A DNA stretch of 64,000 nt from Spirochaetia bacterium (GCA_009885105.1 VFLI01000019.1:1-64000); one strand, 5' to 3'. Numbered from the stretch's first letter, positions 44,086-54,716 are shown. Numbers and translations are program-made. Notes: generated by a model not told the origin, from the sequence alone.

Positions 44086-46869
44086 TTATGACGCTGCTTT
44101 CGCATGCAGATGCGAAGTTTTGAATGTCTTCAGATCGCTCTCTTCTCTCAGCCCCATCAATTCATAAATTCGCACCGGTTCCAGCTTGCCTTTTACTCTT
44201 ACAAGATCCAGTTCTCGGGCATAGACTTTGCTTTTCACCCGCTCGTAAGTATATTCCGAGATACAGATTTTAACGCCGTAGGTTTTTGTAATTCCTTCCA
44301 GACGTGAGCCGAGATTCACGGTATCTCCCATGAGAGTGTAATCCATCCGGCGGGACGAACCCATGTTTCCCACAACAGCCAGTCCGGTGTTGATGCCGAT
44401 CCCGATGTCCAGCACAGGAATGTCGCGTGTCGACCAGTGCTTCTGCAATTCCTGCAGAGCGCGGTACTGCGCAACGGCCGCAACGCAGGTATAGTAGGCG
44501 TGATCGTCATTCTTTGCCGGAGCTCCCCAGAAGGCCATGATCGCATCTCCCATGTATTTATCAATCGTTCCCCGGTATTCAATGATCAGCTCCGTCATTT
44601 CTGACAGATACTCATTGAGAAGACCGACCAGATCCTCCGGTCCCAGTTTCTCCGAAATCGTGGTAAATCCTCTCACGTCGGAGAAGAACACGGTTATTTC
44701 TTTTTTCGCTCCTCCGAGAGCGATGGCTTCCGGATTCGCAAGAAGTTCATCAACAACATCCTGTGAAACGAATTTCGAAAAAGTATTTCGTATAAATTTT
44801 ACATTTTCTTCCTCAGTAAGAGCCCTGAATCCGATAAAACCAACCAGAATCACAAACTGTTCAAATATCACCGTCGGGAAAACATGCAGATAGCTGTACT
44901 GTCCGAAAGTTATCAGCATTGTTATTAAAATATAAGAAACAGCTATGACCACGGCCAGAATAAAACTCATCCAAGTGGGAACACGCGGCTGATAGAATCC
45001 CATAATGAGACCTATGACCAGCAGAATTATAAGATTGACCCAGGGTTTGGCATCGTAAGCAAAATCTCGATTCAGGATTGTATTGAGAGCATATGCGTGA
45101 TGTTCGATACCTGCCATATCCCCGTACGGCGAAAGGTGCATGTCTTTTGCGGTTCCGACGCCGGTGGCGTAGTACATTGCAACCAGAGCAATTTTATTTT
45201 TGTAAGTGGCCGCCGCCGATTCTACATCCATTCTTGAAGTTTCGAGAATCTCTCTGTACTTGAAGCAGTAGCGTCCCCCGCGAAAATTGATATTCATCAG
45301 ACCAAATCTGTTGATTGGTATCACAATAGTTCTGTCCGGCGGCGGATTGGCTCCCAGAATATCGACCGTTTCCATTTCTCCTTTTTCCAGGTTGAATTTT
45401 TGTATGGCTTTTTCCGGAATATTTTTAATTTTCACCCAGCCGTGGAGCCAGTCAACCTCGACAGCGTCCGCTGTATTGACGCCAAAGTAACTGGTGGTTA
45501 CGACAAGATCGATACCTGGATAGTAATCATCATCCACATCCGGATTGTAATCGGGTTCCATCGCTCTTTTCTCATTCATGATGCGAAGGACAAGGGGCAC
45601 CTGCCGGTTCAGGCCGTATTCATTTTTGACAATATTCGCGTAACCGATGCCGTCAAGAGCACGAGACAGCTGTTCAACCGGCGGCAGCGGAAGCTTGGCC
45701 CCCCAGGAGGCCGCATATCTTCCGTTATGAATGTTCTTAAGTCTTTCTCGTGTTCGGAGAACTTCAAGACGTTTTTCATAATTCGATATGGATGCTTTTT
45801 CTTCATCTGTTGTTTCCATCGGGTAGTCACTCACGATGGTTGTTTTGGATCTTGCGATGCTTTCAGCAAGAATGTCGACCTGCCGGCGGAGTTTGTAGTC
45901 TCCCATGGGCGTGCACTGAATATATTTATTGCAGTAATTGGCTCCGTAATATCCTTTTTCATCCAGAAAGCTGATGTCAAAGAGCAGCACATTGTTTTCA
46001 GCATTCGTCATGCGATCGGCAAGTGTCGCGTATATCGCCCAGTCCAGCGGCCAGTCGCCTCTGAGCTCTTCGATCGTTTTGTTGGATATCCCGATTATTT
46101 CAATATCATCGCGGACGCCCGGGGGGTTCGGCGCGTAGGCGACTATCTGCTGGCCGGAGATGTCAGCGGGAGGCTGACAGTAAGGCAGACCCGTTTCGTG
46201 TGTGGTGGTTCCGGGATTTCGCAGAGTAAAAAAAGCGCTCCAGGAATATCTCACTGAAATAAAGCTCTCTTCCAGATAGGTGAACAACGGTATGTCCCGA
46301 AGAAACAATGAAAAAACAAAACCGCCCATACAGCCGATCATAAGACCGCCGAATTTCTTTTTATCAAAGCCGATCCTGCCCGCCGATTCGAACAGGAAAG
46401 ACATACAGATGATCATAAGAAACAGCGTCTGCCAGAGAATGACTGCCTGAATATTTCCTGGGAGAAGAAGTAATATTGTATTTAGAAATATCCCTGGACT
46501 TGTTCCGCCCAGTTCAAATGCTCCTCGAAGAAAAAACGATCCCGGTCCCGCTGAATAGGCGAGAATATAGAGAGCAGCAGAAACTGAAAATACGGAAGCC
46601 CAGACTATATCTGCCAGTGAAAAGGTTTTCTTCCCTGTTCCAAGAAGTCTGCCGCGATAAACAATGGAAAGTCCCAGCATAATCACACCGGGCAGAAGGG
46701 TGAAGTATATGCCCCGGCCGAAGGCGGCCAGATCATCAAAATGGGTCCTGATAAACTCCGGCAGTTCTCCGCCGGAATCGCTGATATACAGAACCACCAT
46801 GAAGAACAGAGGAATGGGGACAAGCAGAGCCAGTGAAGCGGCGGTTAAACCAATGGCAATTTTACGCAT
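44086..46869 (-). CDS. CHASE2-domain class III adenylate cyclase
   Basis: A 927-residue membrane signalling enzyme. The N-terminus has several transmembrane helices, then a CHASE2 extracytoplasmic sensor (roughly 230-600; EIIGISNKTIEELRGDWPLDWAIYA, VVTTSYFGVNT) and more helices (about 610-690). The C-terminal cyclase domain is at 723-905. Its catalytic residues look complete: metal Asp in FFSDVRGFT, Lys and Asp in GTIDKYMGDAIMAFWG, the adenine-selecting Asp in YTLMGDTVN, and Asn/Arg in VNLGSRLE. It should make cAMP as a homodimer. It is separated from trpA by 60 bases and the ligand is unknown. Confidence 0.92.
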   Translation of the reverse strand: MRKIAIGLTAASLALLVPIPLFFMVVLYISDSGGELPEFIRTHFDDLAAFGRGIYFTLLPGVIMLGLSIVYRGRLLGTGKKTFSLADIVWASVFSVSAALYILAYSAGPGSFFLRGAFELGGTSPGIFLNTILLLLPGNIQAVILWQTLFLMIICMSFLFESAGRIGFDKKKFGGLMIGCMGGFVFSLFLRDIPLFTYLEESFISVRYSWSAFFTLRNPGTTTHETGLPYCQPPADISGQQIVAYAPNPPGVRDDIEIIGISNKTIEELRGDWPLDWAIYATLADRMTNAENNVLLFDISFLDEKGYYGANYCNKYIQCTPMGDYKLRRQVDILAESIARSKTTIVSDYPMETTDEEKASISNYEKRLEVLRTRERLKNIHNGRYAASWGAKLPLPPVEQLSRALDGIGYANIVKNEYGLNRQVPLVLRIMNEKRAMEPDYNPDVDDDYYPGIDLVVTTSYFGVNTADAVEVDWLHGWVKIKNIPEKAIQKFNLEKGEMETVDILGANPPPDRTIVIPINRFGLMNINFRGGRYCFKYREILETSRMDVESAAATYKNKIALVAMYYATGVGTAKDMHLSPYGDMAGIEHHAYALNTILNRDFAYDAKPWVNLIILLVIGLIMGFYQPRVPTWMSFILAVVIAVSYILITMLITFGQYSYLHVFPTVIFEQFVILVGFIGFRALTEEENVKFIRNTFSKFVSQDVVDELLANPEAIALGGAKKEITVFFSDVRGFTTISEKLGPEDLVGLLNEYLSEMTELIIEYRGTIDKYMGDAIMAFWGAPAKNDDHAYYTCVAAVAQYRALQELQKHWSTRDIPVLDIGIGINTGLAVVGNMGSSRRMDYTLMGDTVNLGSRLEGITKTYGVKICISEYTYERVKSKVYARELDLVRVKGKLEPVRIYELMGLREESDLKTFKTSHLHAKAAS

Positions 46870-46929
46870 AGGGGAAGTTCCCGGCAGTTGGGTCCTTGCT
46901 ACAACCTTTTTTTTGACCCTGGGTCGATT

Positions 46930-47799
46930 TTACAGCCCCCGGGACAGGGTTTTCACAAACTCTTCCGTGACCCGTACCAGTTCACTCCGGGACTCTTTGC
47001 CTTTTTCCTGAATGATACTATGGTGGAGACTTCCCACAATGATACCGTCAACTATGCCCAGAAAAACGAGTGTCTGCTCAGGCCGGGAAAATCCAAATCC
47101 GGCCATAACCGGCGTTCCTGATAGCAATCGGGCTTCTTTCATTCTGGAGGCGAGTTCAGGGGCAAAATCCTTTCTCTCACCGGTAACACCCATACTTGTT
47201 ACATAGTAAATAAATCCCGATGCCTCTTTGCAGATTTGTTTGAATCTGTTCTTTTCAGTATTGGGAGCCAGCATCAGAATCTGATCGATATTGTTCTGCC
47301 GGCCTGAACGGCGGAATGTTTTTGATTCGGATGAATCAAACGGAAGATCCGGAATAACAACACCGCTGACGCCGGCCTGCAAACTGCGGTTCTGAAAATC
47401 TGCCACCGACTGCTCGACATCCAGCTTATGTCTGTCCGATTGCAATTGCGTGCCTCCCGTCAGCACAGGATTCAGATAGGTCAGAAAGACAATGGGTGTG
47501 CCGGGCCTCTGTTCATGAATTTTGTGCGCTGTCTCAAAAACTTTTCCCAGACTGAAATCGCTCCTCTGCATGGAGCGCACCATTGCCGCCTGAATCACGG
47601 GACCGTCCGCGGTAGGATCGGAAAACGGAATTCCCAGCTCGATCAGGTCCGCTCCTGCGTCGATCATGGCAACGGCAAATTCTGCCGTATCCTCAAAAGA
47701 TGGATCTCCCGCTGTGAGATAAGGCATGTAGACCGGACGCACCGCCGATTTCTCTGAAATGTACCGGGCCAGGGGAGATGCTTTTTTTTCTTCAGACAT
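46930..47799 (-). CDS. trpA: Tryptophan synthase alpha subunit
   Basis: TrpA cleaves indole-3-glycerol phosphate to indole; 289 residues. It has [14 protein letters not shown], the catalytic Glu in [21 protein letters not shown] with the second acidic residue, [17 protein letters not shown], and the phosphate-binding end [10 protein letters not shown]...DGIIVGS. It starts eight bases inside the trpB 3' end, as is usual for the alpha/beta complex. The rest of the trp pathway is not in the window. Confidence 0.95.
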   Translation of the reverse strand: MSEEKKASPLARYISEKSAVRPVYMPYLTAGDPSFEDTAEFAVAMIDAGADLIELGIPFSDPTADGPVIQAAMVRSMQRSDFSLGKVFETAHKIHEQRPGTPIVFLTYLNPVLTGGTQLQSDRHKLDVEQSVADFQNRSLQAGVSGVVIPDLPFDSSESKTFRRSGRQNNIDQILMLAPNTEKNRFKQICKEASGFIYYVTSMGVTGERKDFAPELASRMKEARLLSGTPVMAGFGFSRPEQTLVFLGIVDGIIVGSLHHSIIQEKGKESRSELVRVTEEFVKTLSRGL

Positions 47800-48985
47800 C
47801 GGTACGAATTCCTTTCAGACGCGCCACTTCCGCGACATCCTTGTCGCCCCGCCCTGACAGACAGATCAGGATGTTCGCTTTTTTTCCCATTTCCGGCGCC
47901 AGTTTTTTTGCGAAGGCAAAAGCATGAGCCGTTTCCAGCGCCGGTACGATTCCTTCCATACGAGCAGCCTCAAGAAAAGAATCGAGCGCAGCATCATCGC
48001 CTATTTTGAAATATTCCGCGCGATGCGACACGGCGAGATGCGCGTGTTCCGGACCGACTCCCGGATAATCCAGACCGGCTGACACGCTGTGAACATTCTG
48101 AATCTGACCCTGGTCCGTTTGTATGTAGAGCGATCTTGTCCCGTGAAAATAGCCGACCTGACCGAAGGTGATCGATGCGGAATTGTCTCCGGCCATATCG
48201 CCTCTTCCGCCGGCCTCCACGCCGATGAGCCGGACTTTTTTATCTTTTAAAAATCCGGAGAAAATACCGATGGCATTGGAACCTCCTCCGACGCAGGCCA
48301 CGACAGCATCGGGCAGAGCGCCTGTCTTTTTCTTCATCTGCTTTCTTGCTTCTTTTCCAATAACCGATTGAAAATCTCTTACGATTGTAGGGAAAGGATG
48401 CGGACCTATTACCGATCCGATCACATAATGCGTGTCCGCGACAGTTCTTGCCCAGTCGCGCATTGCTTCATTTGTCGCATCTTTGAGCGTGCCGCTTCCG
48501 GAAATCACCGGTCTAACCTCCGCGCCCAGCATTTCCATGCGGATGCAGTTCAGTTTCTGGCGGCGTACATCCTCTTCGCCCATATACACAGTGCAGGCAA
48601 ATCCAAATCTCGCGGCGGCCGTGGCCGTCGCCACGCCGTGCTGGCCGGCTCCCGTTTCCGCTATCAGACGTTTCTTTCCCATCTCGCGCGCGATAAGCGC
48701 CTGGCCCAGGGCATTGTTGATTTTATGCGAGCCTGTGTGATTGAGATCTTCCCGTTTCAGCCAGATTCCGGCTCCTTTCCACGCTTCTGTGAGCCGCGGC
48801 GCGAAAGTCAGACGCGACGGCCTGCCGGAATAATCGCGCGACAATTCCTTAAATTCTTTCTTGAACCGGTTTTTATTCTTTAGAGAAAGATACGTCCGTT
48901 CCAGCTCGTCCAGAGCCCCGATAAGGACTTCCGGGCTGAATCGGCCGCCGAATTCACCGAAATACCCGCTATGATGGCTGCTCAT
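47792..48985 (-). CDS. trpB: Tryptophan synthase beta subunit
   Basis: TrpB joins indole with serine using pyridoxal phosphate; 397 residues. It opens [15 protein letters not shown]. The PLP lysine is in [18 protein letters not shown] (about residue 88) and the phosphate cradle is [10 protein letters not shown], with LSGRGDKDV at the end. This is TrpB1 type, coupled to trpA. It overlaps the proS 3' end by 17 bases, so it is tied to an aminoacyl-tRNA synthetase operon rather than other trp genes. No trp leader or TRAP-type site is evident. Confidence 0.96.
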   Translation of the reverse strand: MSSHHSGYFGEFGGRFSPEVLIGALDELERTYLSLKNKNRFKKEFKELSRDYSGRPSRLTFAPRLTEAWKGAGIWLKREDLNHTGSHKINNALGQALIAREMGKKRLIAETGAGQHGVATATAAARFGFACTVYMGEEDVRRQKLNCIRMEMLGAEVRPVISGSGTLKDATNEAMRDWARTVADTHYVIGSVIGPHPFPTIVRDFQSVIGKEARKQMKKKTGALPDAVVACVGGGSNAIGIFSGFLKDKKVRLIGVEAGGRGDMAGDNSASITFGQVGYFHGTRSLYIQTDQGQIQNVHSVSAGLDYPGVGPEHAHLAVSHRAEYFKIGDDAALDSFLEAARMEGIVPALETAHAFAFAKKLAPEMGKKANILICLSGRGDKDVAEVARLKGIRTDV

Positions 48986-50732
48986 TCTGTTCCATCCTGG
49001 AGTTCAAATCCGCAAATAATTCTTTTCTAATATTCACGATCTGATCGAGAATCTCGAAAGAGTTTCCTTTCAGAACCAAGTTTTTTTTGCCCCGGCGAAT
49101 CTGCACTTCCACATCGCCTGCTTCAAAATATTTTTTACCCATTGTAATCCGAATGGGAAATCCAATGAGTTCCGCATCAGTGAACTTAACGCCGGGCCGC
49201 AGATCCCTGTCATCCCAGAACACCTCAAGTCCGATGTCTGTCATCGCTTTATAGAATTCCCCGACACGGCCGTCCTCTTCTTCCGATTTGGTTATGCTCA
49301 CCAGAACAATTTCAAACGGCGCCACAGAGATCGGCCATACGATGCCCTCTGTGTCATGTTCCTGTTCAATCACAGCCGCCATAGTCCTGGTCACGCCGAT
49401 ACCGTAGCAGCCCATGATCGGCATATGAGGTTTTCCGTTCTCATCGAGCACCGTCATCTCGAAAGCTTTAGTATATTTGTAACCAAGTTTAAATATATGA
49501 CCGACTTCGATGCCCTTGACCTCCTGGAGAATCCCGTCTCCGGCCGGTGACGGATCGCCTCCGACCGCCAGAGCCAGATCGACTGTCTTGTGCACCTGAG
49601 CAATATAACCGAGATAATGATGGTCTTTCTCATTGGCGCCGATCACCCATTCACGGCCTGTATTGATCGATTCATCCCAGAAAATCGGAATGGATTCGTC
49701 CAGACCCTCCGGTCCAATGTACCCCGCCACACTGCCCGCCGCCAGAATCTCCTCAGCGGAGGCCGGTGTAACTTCCGTAGCGTGCAGATTATTTTTCAGT
49801 TTCACTTCATTCAGATTTCTGTCTGCCCTGAGGCAGACTGCCACGGGACGTCCGTCCGCCAGATACAGCATCGTCTTCAGGATATGCTGCGCCGGTATTT
49901 TTAAGAAATGTTCAAGATCCGCTATGGTTGCGCAGTTCGGTGTGTGAACTTTCTTCAATTTCATTTTCGTGGAATTCGCCTTTGCTGGCGCTTCACGTGT
50001 GACGGCGTCTGAGTAGACGACGGGTGTTTTTTCCTGGTTTCCTCTGTATTTCCCTTTCTCGGAGATCAGCAATGTTTCCTCTCCGATGTCAGAAGGAACC
50101 ATGAACTCCTCCGACCCGGTGCCTCCCATCGCGCCGGTGTCAGCCTCGACAGGAATCGTCACAAGACCGGTCCTGGCGAAAATTTTACGATATGCCTGTC
50201 TCATCGTCTGGTAAGTAATTTCAAGTCCTTCCTGATCCATGTCAAATGAATACGCGTCCTTCATGGAGAATTCACGGCTGCGTATCACGCCGAAACGAGG
50301 TCGTATCTCATCGCGAAATTTTGGGTGAATCTGATACACGTTCACCGGCAGATCTCTGTACGATTTGAGAATTCCTTTCATCAGATCTGTAAACGATTCT
50401 TCATGGGTTGGTCCCAGTGTCAGCCAGGCCTCGTGTCTGTCCTGGATGCGGAACATTTCTTTACCCATTGTATCCCAGCGGCCGGACTGCTTCCAGAGCT
50501 CAGAAGGCGTCAGAATGGGCAGAGAAAATTCAAGCGCGCCGGCGTTGTTCATTTCTTCCCTTACAATATTTTCGATTTTGCGGATTACGCGCAGTCCCAT
50601 GGGAAGTATATGATAGAGGCCGGATCCTGATTTACGAAAAAGACCGGCTCGCAGCATGAGCCGGTGGGAGGCAATCACGGCATCCTGTGGATTTTCGCGC
50701 GCAGTGGGCAGCAGGTATTTCGATGCTTTCAT
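48969..50732 (-). CDS. proS: Prolyl-tRNA synthetase
   Basis: Class II prolyl-tRNA synthetase, bacterial (ProS type 1) form with the inserted YbaK-like editing domain (about 240-400); 587 residues. It has [18 protein letters not shown] (motif 1), [16 protein letters not shown] with [25 protein letters not shown] (motif 2, split here), and [17 protein letters not shown] (motif 3). A C-terminal anticodon-binding domain follows. It is complete. A repeat element separates it from rseP. Confidence 0.96.
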   Translation of the reverse strand: MKASKYLLPTARENPQDAVIASHRLMLRAGLFRKSGSGLYHILPMGLRVIRKIENIVREEMNNAGALEFSLPILTPSELWKQSGRWDTMGKEMFRIQDRHEAWLTLGPTHEESFTDLMKGILKSYRDLPVNVYQIHPKFRDEIRPRFGVIRSREFSMKDAYSFDMDQEGLEITYQTMRQAYRKIFARTGLVTIPVEADTGAMGGTGSEEFMVPSDIGEETLLISEKGKYRGNQEKTPVVYSDAVTREAPAKANSTKMKLKKVHTPNCATIADLEHFLKIPAQHILKTMLYLADGRPVAVCLRADRNLNEVKLKNNLHATEVTPASAEEILAAGSVAGYIGPEGLDESIPIFWDESINTGREWVIGANEKDHHYLGYIAQVHKTVDLALAVGGDPSPAGDGILQEVKGIEVGHIFKLGYKYTKAFEMTVLDENGKPHMPIMGCYGIGVTRTMAAVIEQEHDTEGIVWPISVAPFEIVLVSITKSEEEDGRVGEFYKAMTDIGLEVFWDDRDLRPGVKFTDAELIGFPIRITMGKKYFEAGDVEVQIRRGKKNLVLKGNSFEILDQIVNIRKELFADLNSRMEQNEQPS

Positions 50733-50744
50733 AATTTAAAAGAA

Positions 50745-50868
50745 GATTTATCACCGCAGAGGCGCGGAAGAAGAGGAAAAGAAAATTACAGCATAGGGAC
50801 CGCAATGACGCGGGTACACGTTATTACATTTTCCATTCTTCATCCTCTGCGTCTCAGCGGTGAATCCT
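50745..50868. repeat. Palindromic CACCGC-type repeat, copy 2 (proS-rseP gap)
   Basis: The left arm (about 50745-50776) carries TCACCGCAGAGGCGCGGA and the right arm (about 50843-50868) carries TCTGCGTCTCAGCGGTGAATC, its imperfect inverse (most of 26 bases pair). The length is near 124 bases and the centre is unrelated to copy 1 at 2562-2688, but the arms match it closely. It fills the whole gap between rseP's stop (50871) and proS's start (50732). No ORF is inside, so it is a non-autonomous dispersed element. In RNA it would form a long hairpin. Confidence 0.78.
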
Positions 50869-50870
50869 TC

Positions 50871-52475
50871 CTACATTCCTATTAAAAATATTACATCCCT
50901 GTACATAATCCAGAGTCCCAGAAACATCAGTATGCTAAAACCAATTTTATTCACCGTATCCATTATATTGATTGAAACAGGCTTGCCGGCGACTGCTTCG
51001 TAAAGAAAGAACACAATGTGCCCGCCATCCACTATAGGAAAGGGAAACAGATTCATCACCATCAGCGCGATAGAAATCGATGCCATCATATGCAGATAAT
51101 CGCTCCAGCCGTATTTGAATACCACGCCTGCCACAGCAAACATTCCCACCGGACCCATGGCATTGTCGATAAAGGACAGTCTTCCGGCCGCCAGACTTCC
51201 AATAAACGCCGGGTAAATCATTATGTTGTCCCAGGTATCTTTAAAACTGGCAGCAAAAATTCCGCCTATGGTCTTATTGTTAGGCTGATATTCGCGGTGA
51301 ATTACACTGTGCGGCTCAAAACCCAGAAGACCTATCCGTTCCGCTTTTACTGTTGCGCGATAGGACCGGTCAGCTATTTGCATATCCGTCGTTCTGGCTT
51401 CGTTGAATCTCTCGAACATACGCTCAAAAGATCCTGGAGATTCATTATTAATTTTGATTAAAGAAAGTCCGCGTTCGTGCTCCACAATGTAGGATCGCAT
51501 TTCCTGATCGGGAACTCTGGAACTGTATTTCAAATCAATAATATCTTTAAGAATCACGGCGTATTCTGCGGATGTCGGCATATGAACAACGGTGATCGCC
51601 GTGAACCAGGGCGCCAGCCAGGGAAGAGTCTCCCGTTTCACCGTGATATCCACATCCTGTCCATGCATCGTGCCAAGATAGGCCTGCAGGTCCTTGATCG
51701 AGTGCGGTTCAAACTGACCTACTTTTAAAATCACGTCTCCCTGATGCAGATACGTCGCCGCCCGCAGTTTTCTCGGAGGCGGCTCGGATGAAAAAATAGA
51801 ATGAAATCTGTATGTCCAGATGTCTTTAAACGGATAGTTCACTTCAAGAAATCTTTCGCCCGGAGTCCGTATTCCAATGAATGCTCTTCCGGCTTCATCC
51901 ACATGCGGCTTCACACGAATTGTTTTTATCTCTTCTCCGCGGCGCACAGAAAAATCCAGATCCACGCCGCCTGAAAGCACGATCTTTTGCTGGAGATCAA
52001 AATAATCCTTAACCGATTCGTTATTAACAGAAAGTACCAGATCGCCGTTTCTCAGTCCGGCATGATAGGCCGGCGCTTCATCCATTCCTTCTTCCCAGAG
52101 GAAAATCCTCGGCGCAAGAGGTCCGGAGAATGTATGCAGTATGATAAATACAACAAGTCCCAGAAGCAGATTGAACAGAGGTCCGCCGAGAACCGGAATG
52201 ATTCTCCGAAGCGGCGGCGTGCTTAAGAAACCGCCCGGGATATTCTCTGGATTTTGATAATCGTCGCCATAAAATTTCACATAACCGCCGAGAGGAATAG
52301 CCGTTATCTGGTAGGTAGTGTCTCCAACCTTTTTCTTCCAGATACCGCGCCCGTAGCCCATGGAGAAAACCTGAGCCTTGACCCCGACCAGTTTTCCCAT
52401 CAGGAAGTGGCCCAATTCATGCACAAAAATACATATGGCGAGCATGAAAACTCCGCCCAGAATCAAAACAATCAT
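50871..52475 (-). CDS. rseP: Intramembrane site-2 zinc protease RseP/MmpL-type
   Basis: A membrane-embedded metalloprotease (S2P family), 534 residues. The zinc motif HEXXH is FVHELGHFLMG (His19, Glu20, His23) in the first helix, and the third ligand is in LFPFPIVDGGHIVFF near the C-terminus. PDZ-like regions are visible at about 115-190 and 215-260 (ARAA..., GDVILKVGQF). It is longer than E. coli RseP (450) through an extra segment between the PDZ pair and the last helices. It lies in the classic dxr-rseP-proS order. Confidence 0.93.
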   Translation of the reverse strand: MIVLILGGVFMLAICIFVHELGHFLMGKLVGVKAQVFSMGYGRGIWKKKVGDTTYQITAIPLGGYVKFYGDDYQNPENIPGGFLSTPPLRRIIPVLGGPLFNLLLGLVVFIILHTFSGPLAPRIFLWEEGMDEAPAYHAGLRNGDLVLSVNNESVKDYFDLQQKIVLSGGVDLDFSVRRGEEIKTIRVKPHVDEAGRAFIGIRTPGERFLEVNYPFKDIWTYRFHSIFSSEPPPRKLRAATYLHQGDVILKVGQFEPHSIKDLQAYLGTMHGQDVDITVKRETLPWLAPWFTAITVVHMPTSAEYAVILKDIIDLKYSSRVPDQEMRSYIVEHERGLSLIKINNESPGSFERMFERFNEARTTDMQIADRSYRATVKAERIGLLGFEPHSVIHREYQPNNKTIGGIFAASFKDTWDNIMIYPAFIGSLAAGRLSFIDNAMGPVGMFAVAGVVFKYGWSDYLHMMASISIALMVMNLFPFPIVDGGHIVFFLYEAVAGKPVSINIMDTVNKIGFSILMFLGLWIMYRDVIFLIGM

Positions 52476-52515
52476 TCAGCGCTCCAGATTATGATGTACT
52501 AATATACCAATCAGT

Positions 52516-53775
52516 TCAGGCATTTCCACTCACTGATTCCGCAATGGACAGGCAGGCGCTCCGGGCTTTTCTATCCGCTTCCAGAAATAGAGCAAAATCG
52601 TCCCCCGTCTCTTTAGGTATTCGGTTCACAACCATTTCCAGGAACACAGGGATATTCGTAAATGGAATTATATTCTTCAAAAAAAGCGAGACGGCAACTT
52701 CATTGGCTGCATTCAGAACGGCCGGTACTGTGCCGCCCGCCCTTCCCGCATCAAGGCAGACCTGAAATCCTGGATATTTTTCCAAATTTATTTTCTCAAA
52801 TTCCAACGGCGGCCAGGCTTCCGGTGATGCGGCGGAGGCATGTAATTCTGGAAGCGGAAAAGGATAATACAGCGCATGTGCAATAGGAAAAACCATGTCG
52901 GGCGGAGAGACGGAAATCTGATATGCGCCGTCTTTTGTGCGAAGCAGAGCGTGTGCATAGCTGTTCTTATGGATGAGAACATCCAGTCTGTCGTATGGAA
53001 GAGAAAAAAGAAAATGGGCCTCAATAATTTCCAGCCCTTTGTTGATCATCCCCGCTGAATCGACCGTAATTTTCGGACCCATGTTCCAGGTGGGATGTTG
53101 AAGAACCTGTTCGCGCGTCATGTGCTTGATGTTCTCTGGAGCCGTATCGCGGAACGGACCTCCGGAGGCCGTAAGGATGACTGTATGGACATTCTGTTTC
53201 GGCTGATTCTCTATCAGCTGGAAAACCGCGCTGTGTTCGGAATCGACCGGGATTATGCTGGGCATTTTATTTCCCTGAGCACGCATCCGGCGAAGCAGGC
53301 TGACAATCGCGGGGCCTGCAGTCACCAGGGTCTCTTTATTTGCCAGAGCAATTTTGAGTCCGCATTCGATCGCGGCTTTTGTGGCCAGTATTCCGCAGGC
53401 TCCCACAACGGCGGTTAGCACCGTGTCCACGCCCGTATCCGCGCAGGCCTGTGTCAGTTTCACAAGGCCCTCTTCTCCTCGAAAAAGATTCATGTCAGGA
53501 AATTCGCTCTGCAGAGATTGCCTGTGCTCATCAAAGGCATCTGACGAAGAAATGGCAGCAAATTTCAATCGGTGCCTTGATGCGATTTCGCGCAGCCTCG
53601 AGACATCCGAATGAACACTGGCCCCTATGAGCTGGATGCTTCCATCTTTTTCAAGAAATCTGATTGCAGTCGTTCCAACGGATCCAGAAGCGCCGAGAAT
53701 TAAAAGTTTTTCAGTCCGCTTTGCCTGTGAATGATTCAATACGGCAGCGGGAAAACTTTCCTCGGCTTCTGTCAT
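52516..53775 (-). CDS. dxr: 1-deoxy-D-xylulose-5-phosphate reductoisomerase
   Basis: DXR (IspC), the NADPH-dependent second enzyme of the MEP pathway; 419 residues. It has LLILGASGSVGTTAIRFLE (NADPH fold), IALANKETLVTAGP, IPVDSEHSAVFQLI (metal/substrate), TASGGPFRD and HPTWNMGPKITVDSAGMINKGLE, given here as the conserved block. ATG 53775 is chosen. A longer frame to 54054 adds 93 residues that are antisense or out-of-frame cdsA sequence. It follows cdsA by eight bases. Confidence 0.94.
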   Translation of the reverse strand: MTEAEESFPAAVLNHSQAKRTEKLLILGASGSVGTTAIRFLEKDGSIQLIGASVHSDVSRLREIASRHRLKFAAISSSDAFDEHRQSLQSEFPDMNLFRGEEGLVKLTQACADTGVDTVLTAVVGACGILATKAAIECGLKIALANKETLVTAGPAIVSLLRRMRAQGNKMPSIIPVDSEHSAVFQLIENQPKQNVHTVILTASGGPFRDTAPENIKHMTREQVLQHPTWNMGPKITVDSAGMINKGLEIIEAHFLFSLPYDRLDVLIHKNSYAHALLRTKDGAYQISVSPPDMVFPIAHALYYPFPLPELHASAASPEAWPPLEFEKINLEKYPGFQVCLDAGRAGGTVPAVLNAANEVAVSLFLKNIIPFTNIPVFLEMVVNRIPKETGDDFALFLEADRKARSACLSIAESVSGNA

Positions 53776-53783
53776 GCTGCCAC

Positions 53784-54716
53784 TTAAATGGAAAATCCGG
53801 CTATCTGTTTGAAATAGATATAATAGAAGCCGGCGGGCAGACAGAAAAGCAGAGCATCCACCATATCGAGCATTCCGCCGTGTCCGGGTATCAGAGAAGC
53901 GGAATCTTTTAACTTTGCGTCGCGCTTCAACGCGCTCTCCGTCAGATCGCCCAGAACCGACAGGGCTGCGAAGAGCACAGCTATTACGGTGACTTCTGCA
54001 TGACCCATGGAGATGTCGCGCAGTTCGGGAACTGCATAAATTTTCCAGCCCCATAACAGAATATTGGAAGTCAGACAGGCCGTGACAAAACCGCCCAAAT
54101 AGCCTTCATATGTTTTCTTGGGACTGACCTTCAAACCGGCATTGTGTTTACCAAACCAACGCCCGACAAAATACGAACCGGCATCCGTAAATATTGGAAT
54201 GGTTGCAAACAGCAGAAAATAGAAGACGCCGTATTTGAGAGCCAGTATTGGAAAAACATGCGATATGGTAAGGCATGTATACAACACTCCAGTAAATGTC
54301 ACAGAAATCGAATAGATGGTTCCATCCAGCGGCCTGAATATCAGATTCACAGACATCGTGACGATCAAAAATACAACCAGCAGCGCCGGGACCAGGTTCT
54401 GCCCTGGATAAAAAACATCCATAAACCGATGATAAATATCCGGAATCCATGACTGTTCATGCTGGTGCTGGGTTTTCAGAAACTGAGCGTAAAAACTAAG
54501 CACTATGAGAATGGAAAAAATAATGCCCAGAAATCGAACTGGCCGGCCTTCATAACCACGGTCAGAAAGTTTGTAGAATTCCAGAAGTCCCAGAATTGAA
54601 AATATCATTACAAGCAGGAGGATGGATATCCAGTAAAATAAATCCAGGCTGAGTGCTGCTATTACCAGGCCTGCAATCAGAAGACCCGATATGATTCTGT
54701 TGGCTGTTTCGCTCAT
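53784..54716 (-). CDS. cdsA: Phosphatidate cytidylyltransferase
   Basis: CDP-diacylglycerol synthase, polytopic inner-membrane enzyme of phospholipid synthesis; 310 residues with about eight hydrophobic helices. The C-terminal signature is SALKRDAKLKDSASLIPGHGG-x-LDMVD. It matches the family pattern, except that the usual DRxD reads DMVD (Arg to Met). The metal Asp residues are kept. GGAGGAATT directly precedes ATG 54716. It lies after the 255-base gap that separates it from uppS. Confidence 0.92.
   Translation of the reverse strand: MSETANRIISGLLIAGLVIAALSLDLFYWISILLLVMIFSILGLLEFYKLSDRGYEGRPVRFLGIIFSILIVLSFYAQFLKTQHQHEQSWIPDIYHRFMDVFYPGQNLVPALLVVFLIVTMSVNLIFRPLDGTIYSISVTFTGVLYTCLTISHVFPILALKYGVFYFLLFATIPIFTDAGSYFVGRWFGKHNAGLKVSPKKTYEGYLGGFVTACLTSNILLWGWKIYAVPELRDISMGHAEVTVIAVLFAALSVLGDLTESALKRDAKLKDSASLIPGHGGMLDMVDALLFCLPAGFYYIYFKQIAGFSI

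Noticed and set aside
46870-46929. GACCCAGGGTC palindrome next to a homopolymer between trpA and the cyclase gene
   Set aside because: The homopolymer is A on the transcribed strand after the hairpin, so it is not a terminator; the stem is short and no other support exists.
53776-54054. N-terminal extension of dxr to 512 residues
   Set aside because: The extension lies inside cdsA in another frame and has no DXR similarity; ATG 53775 gives the normal enzyme length.
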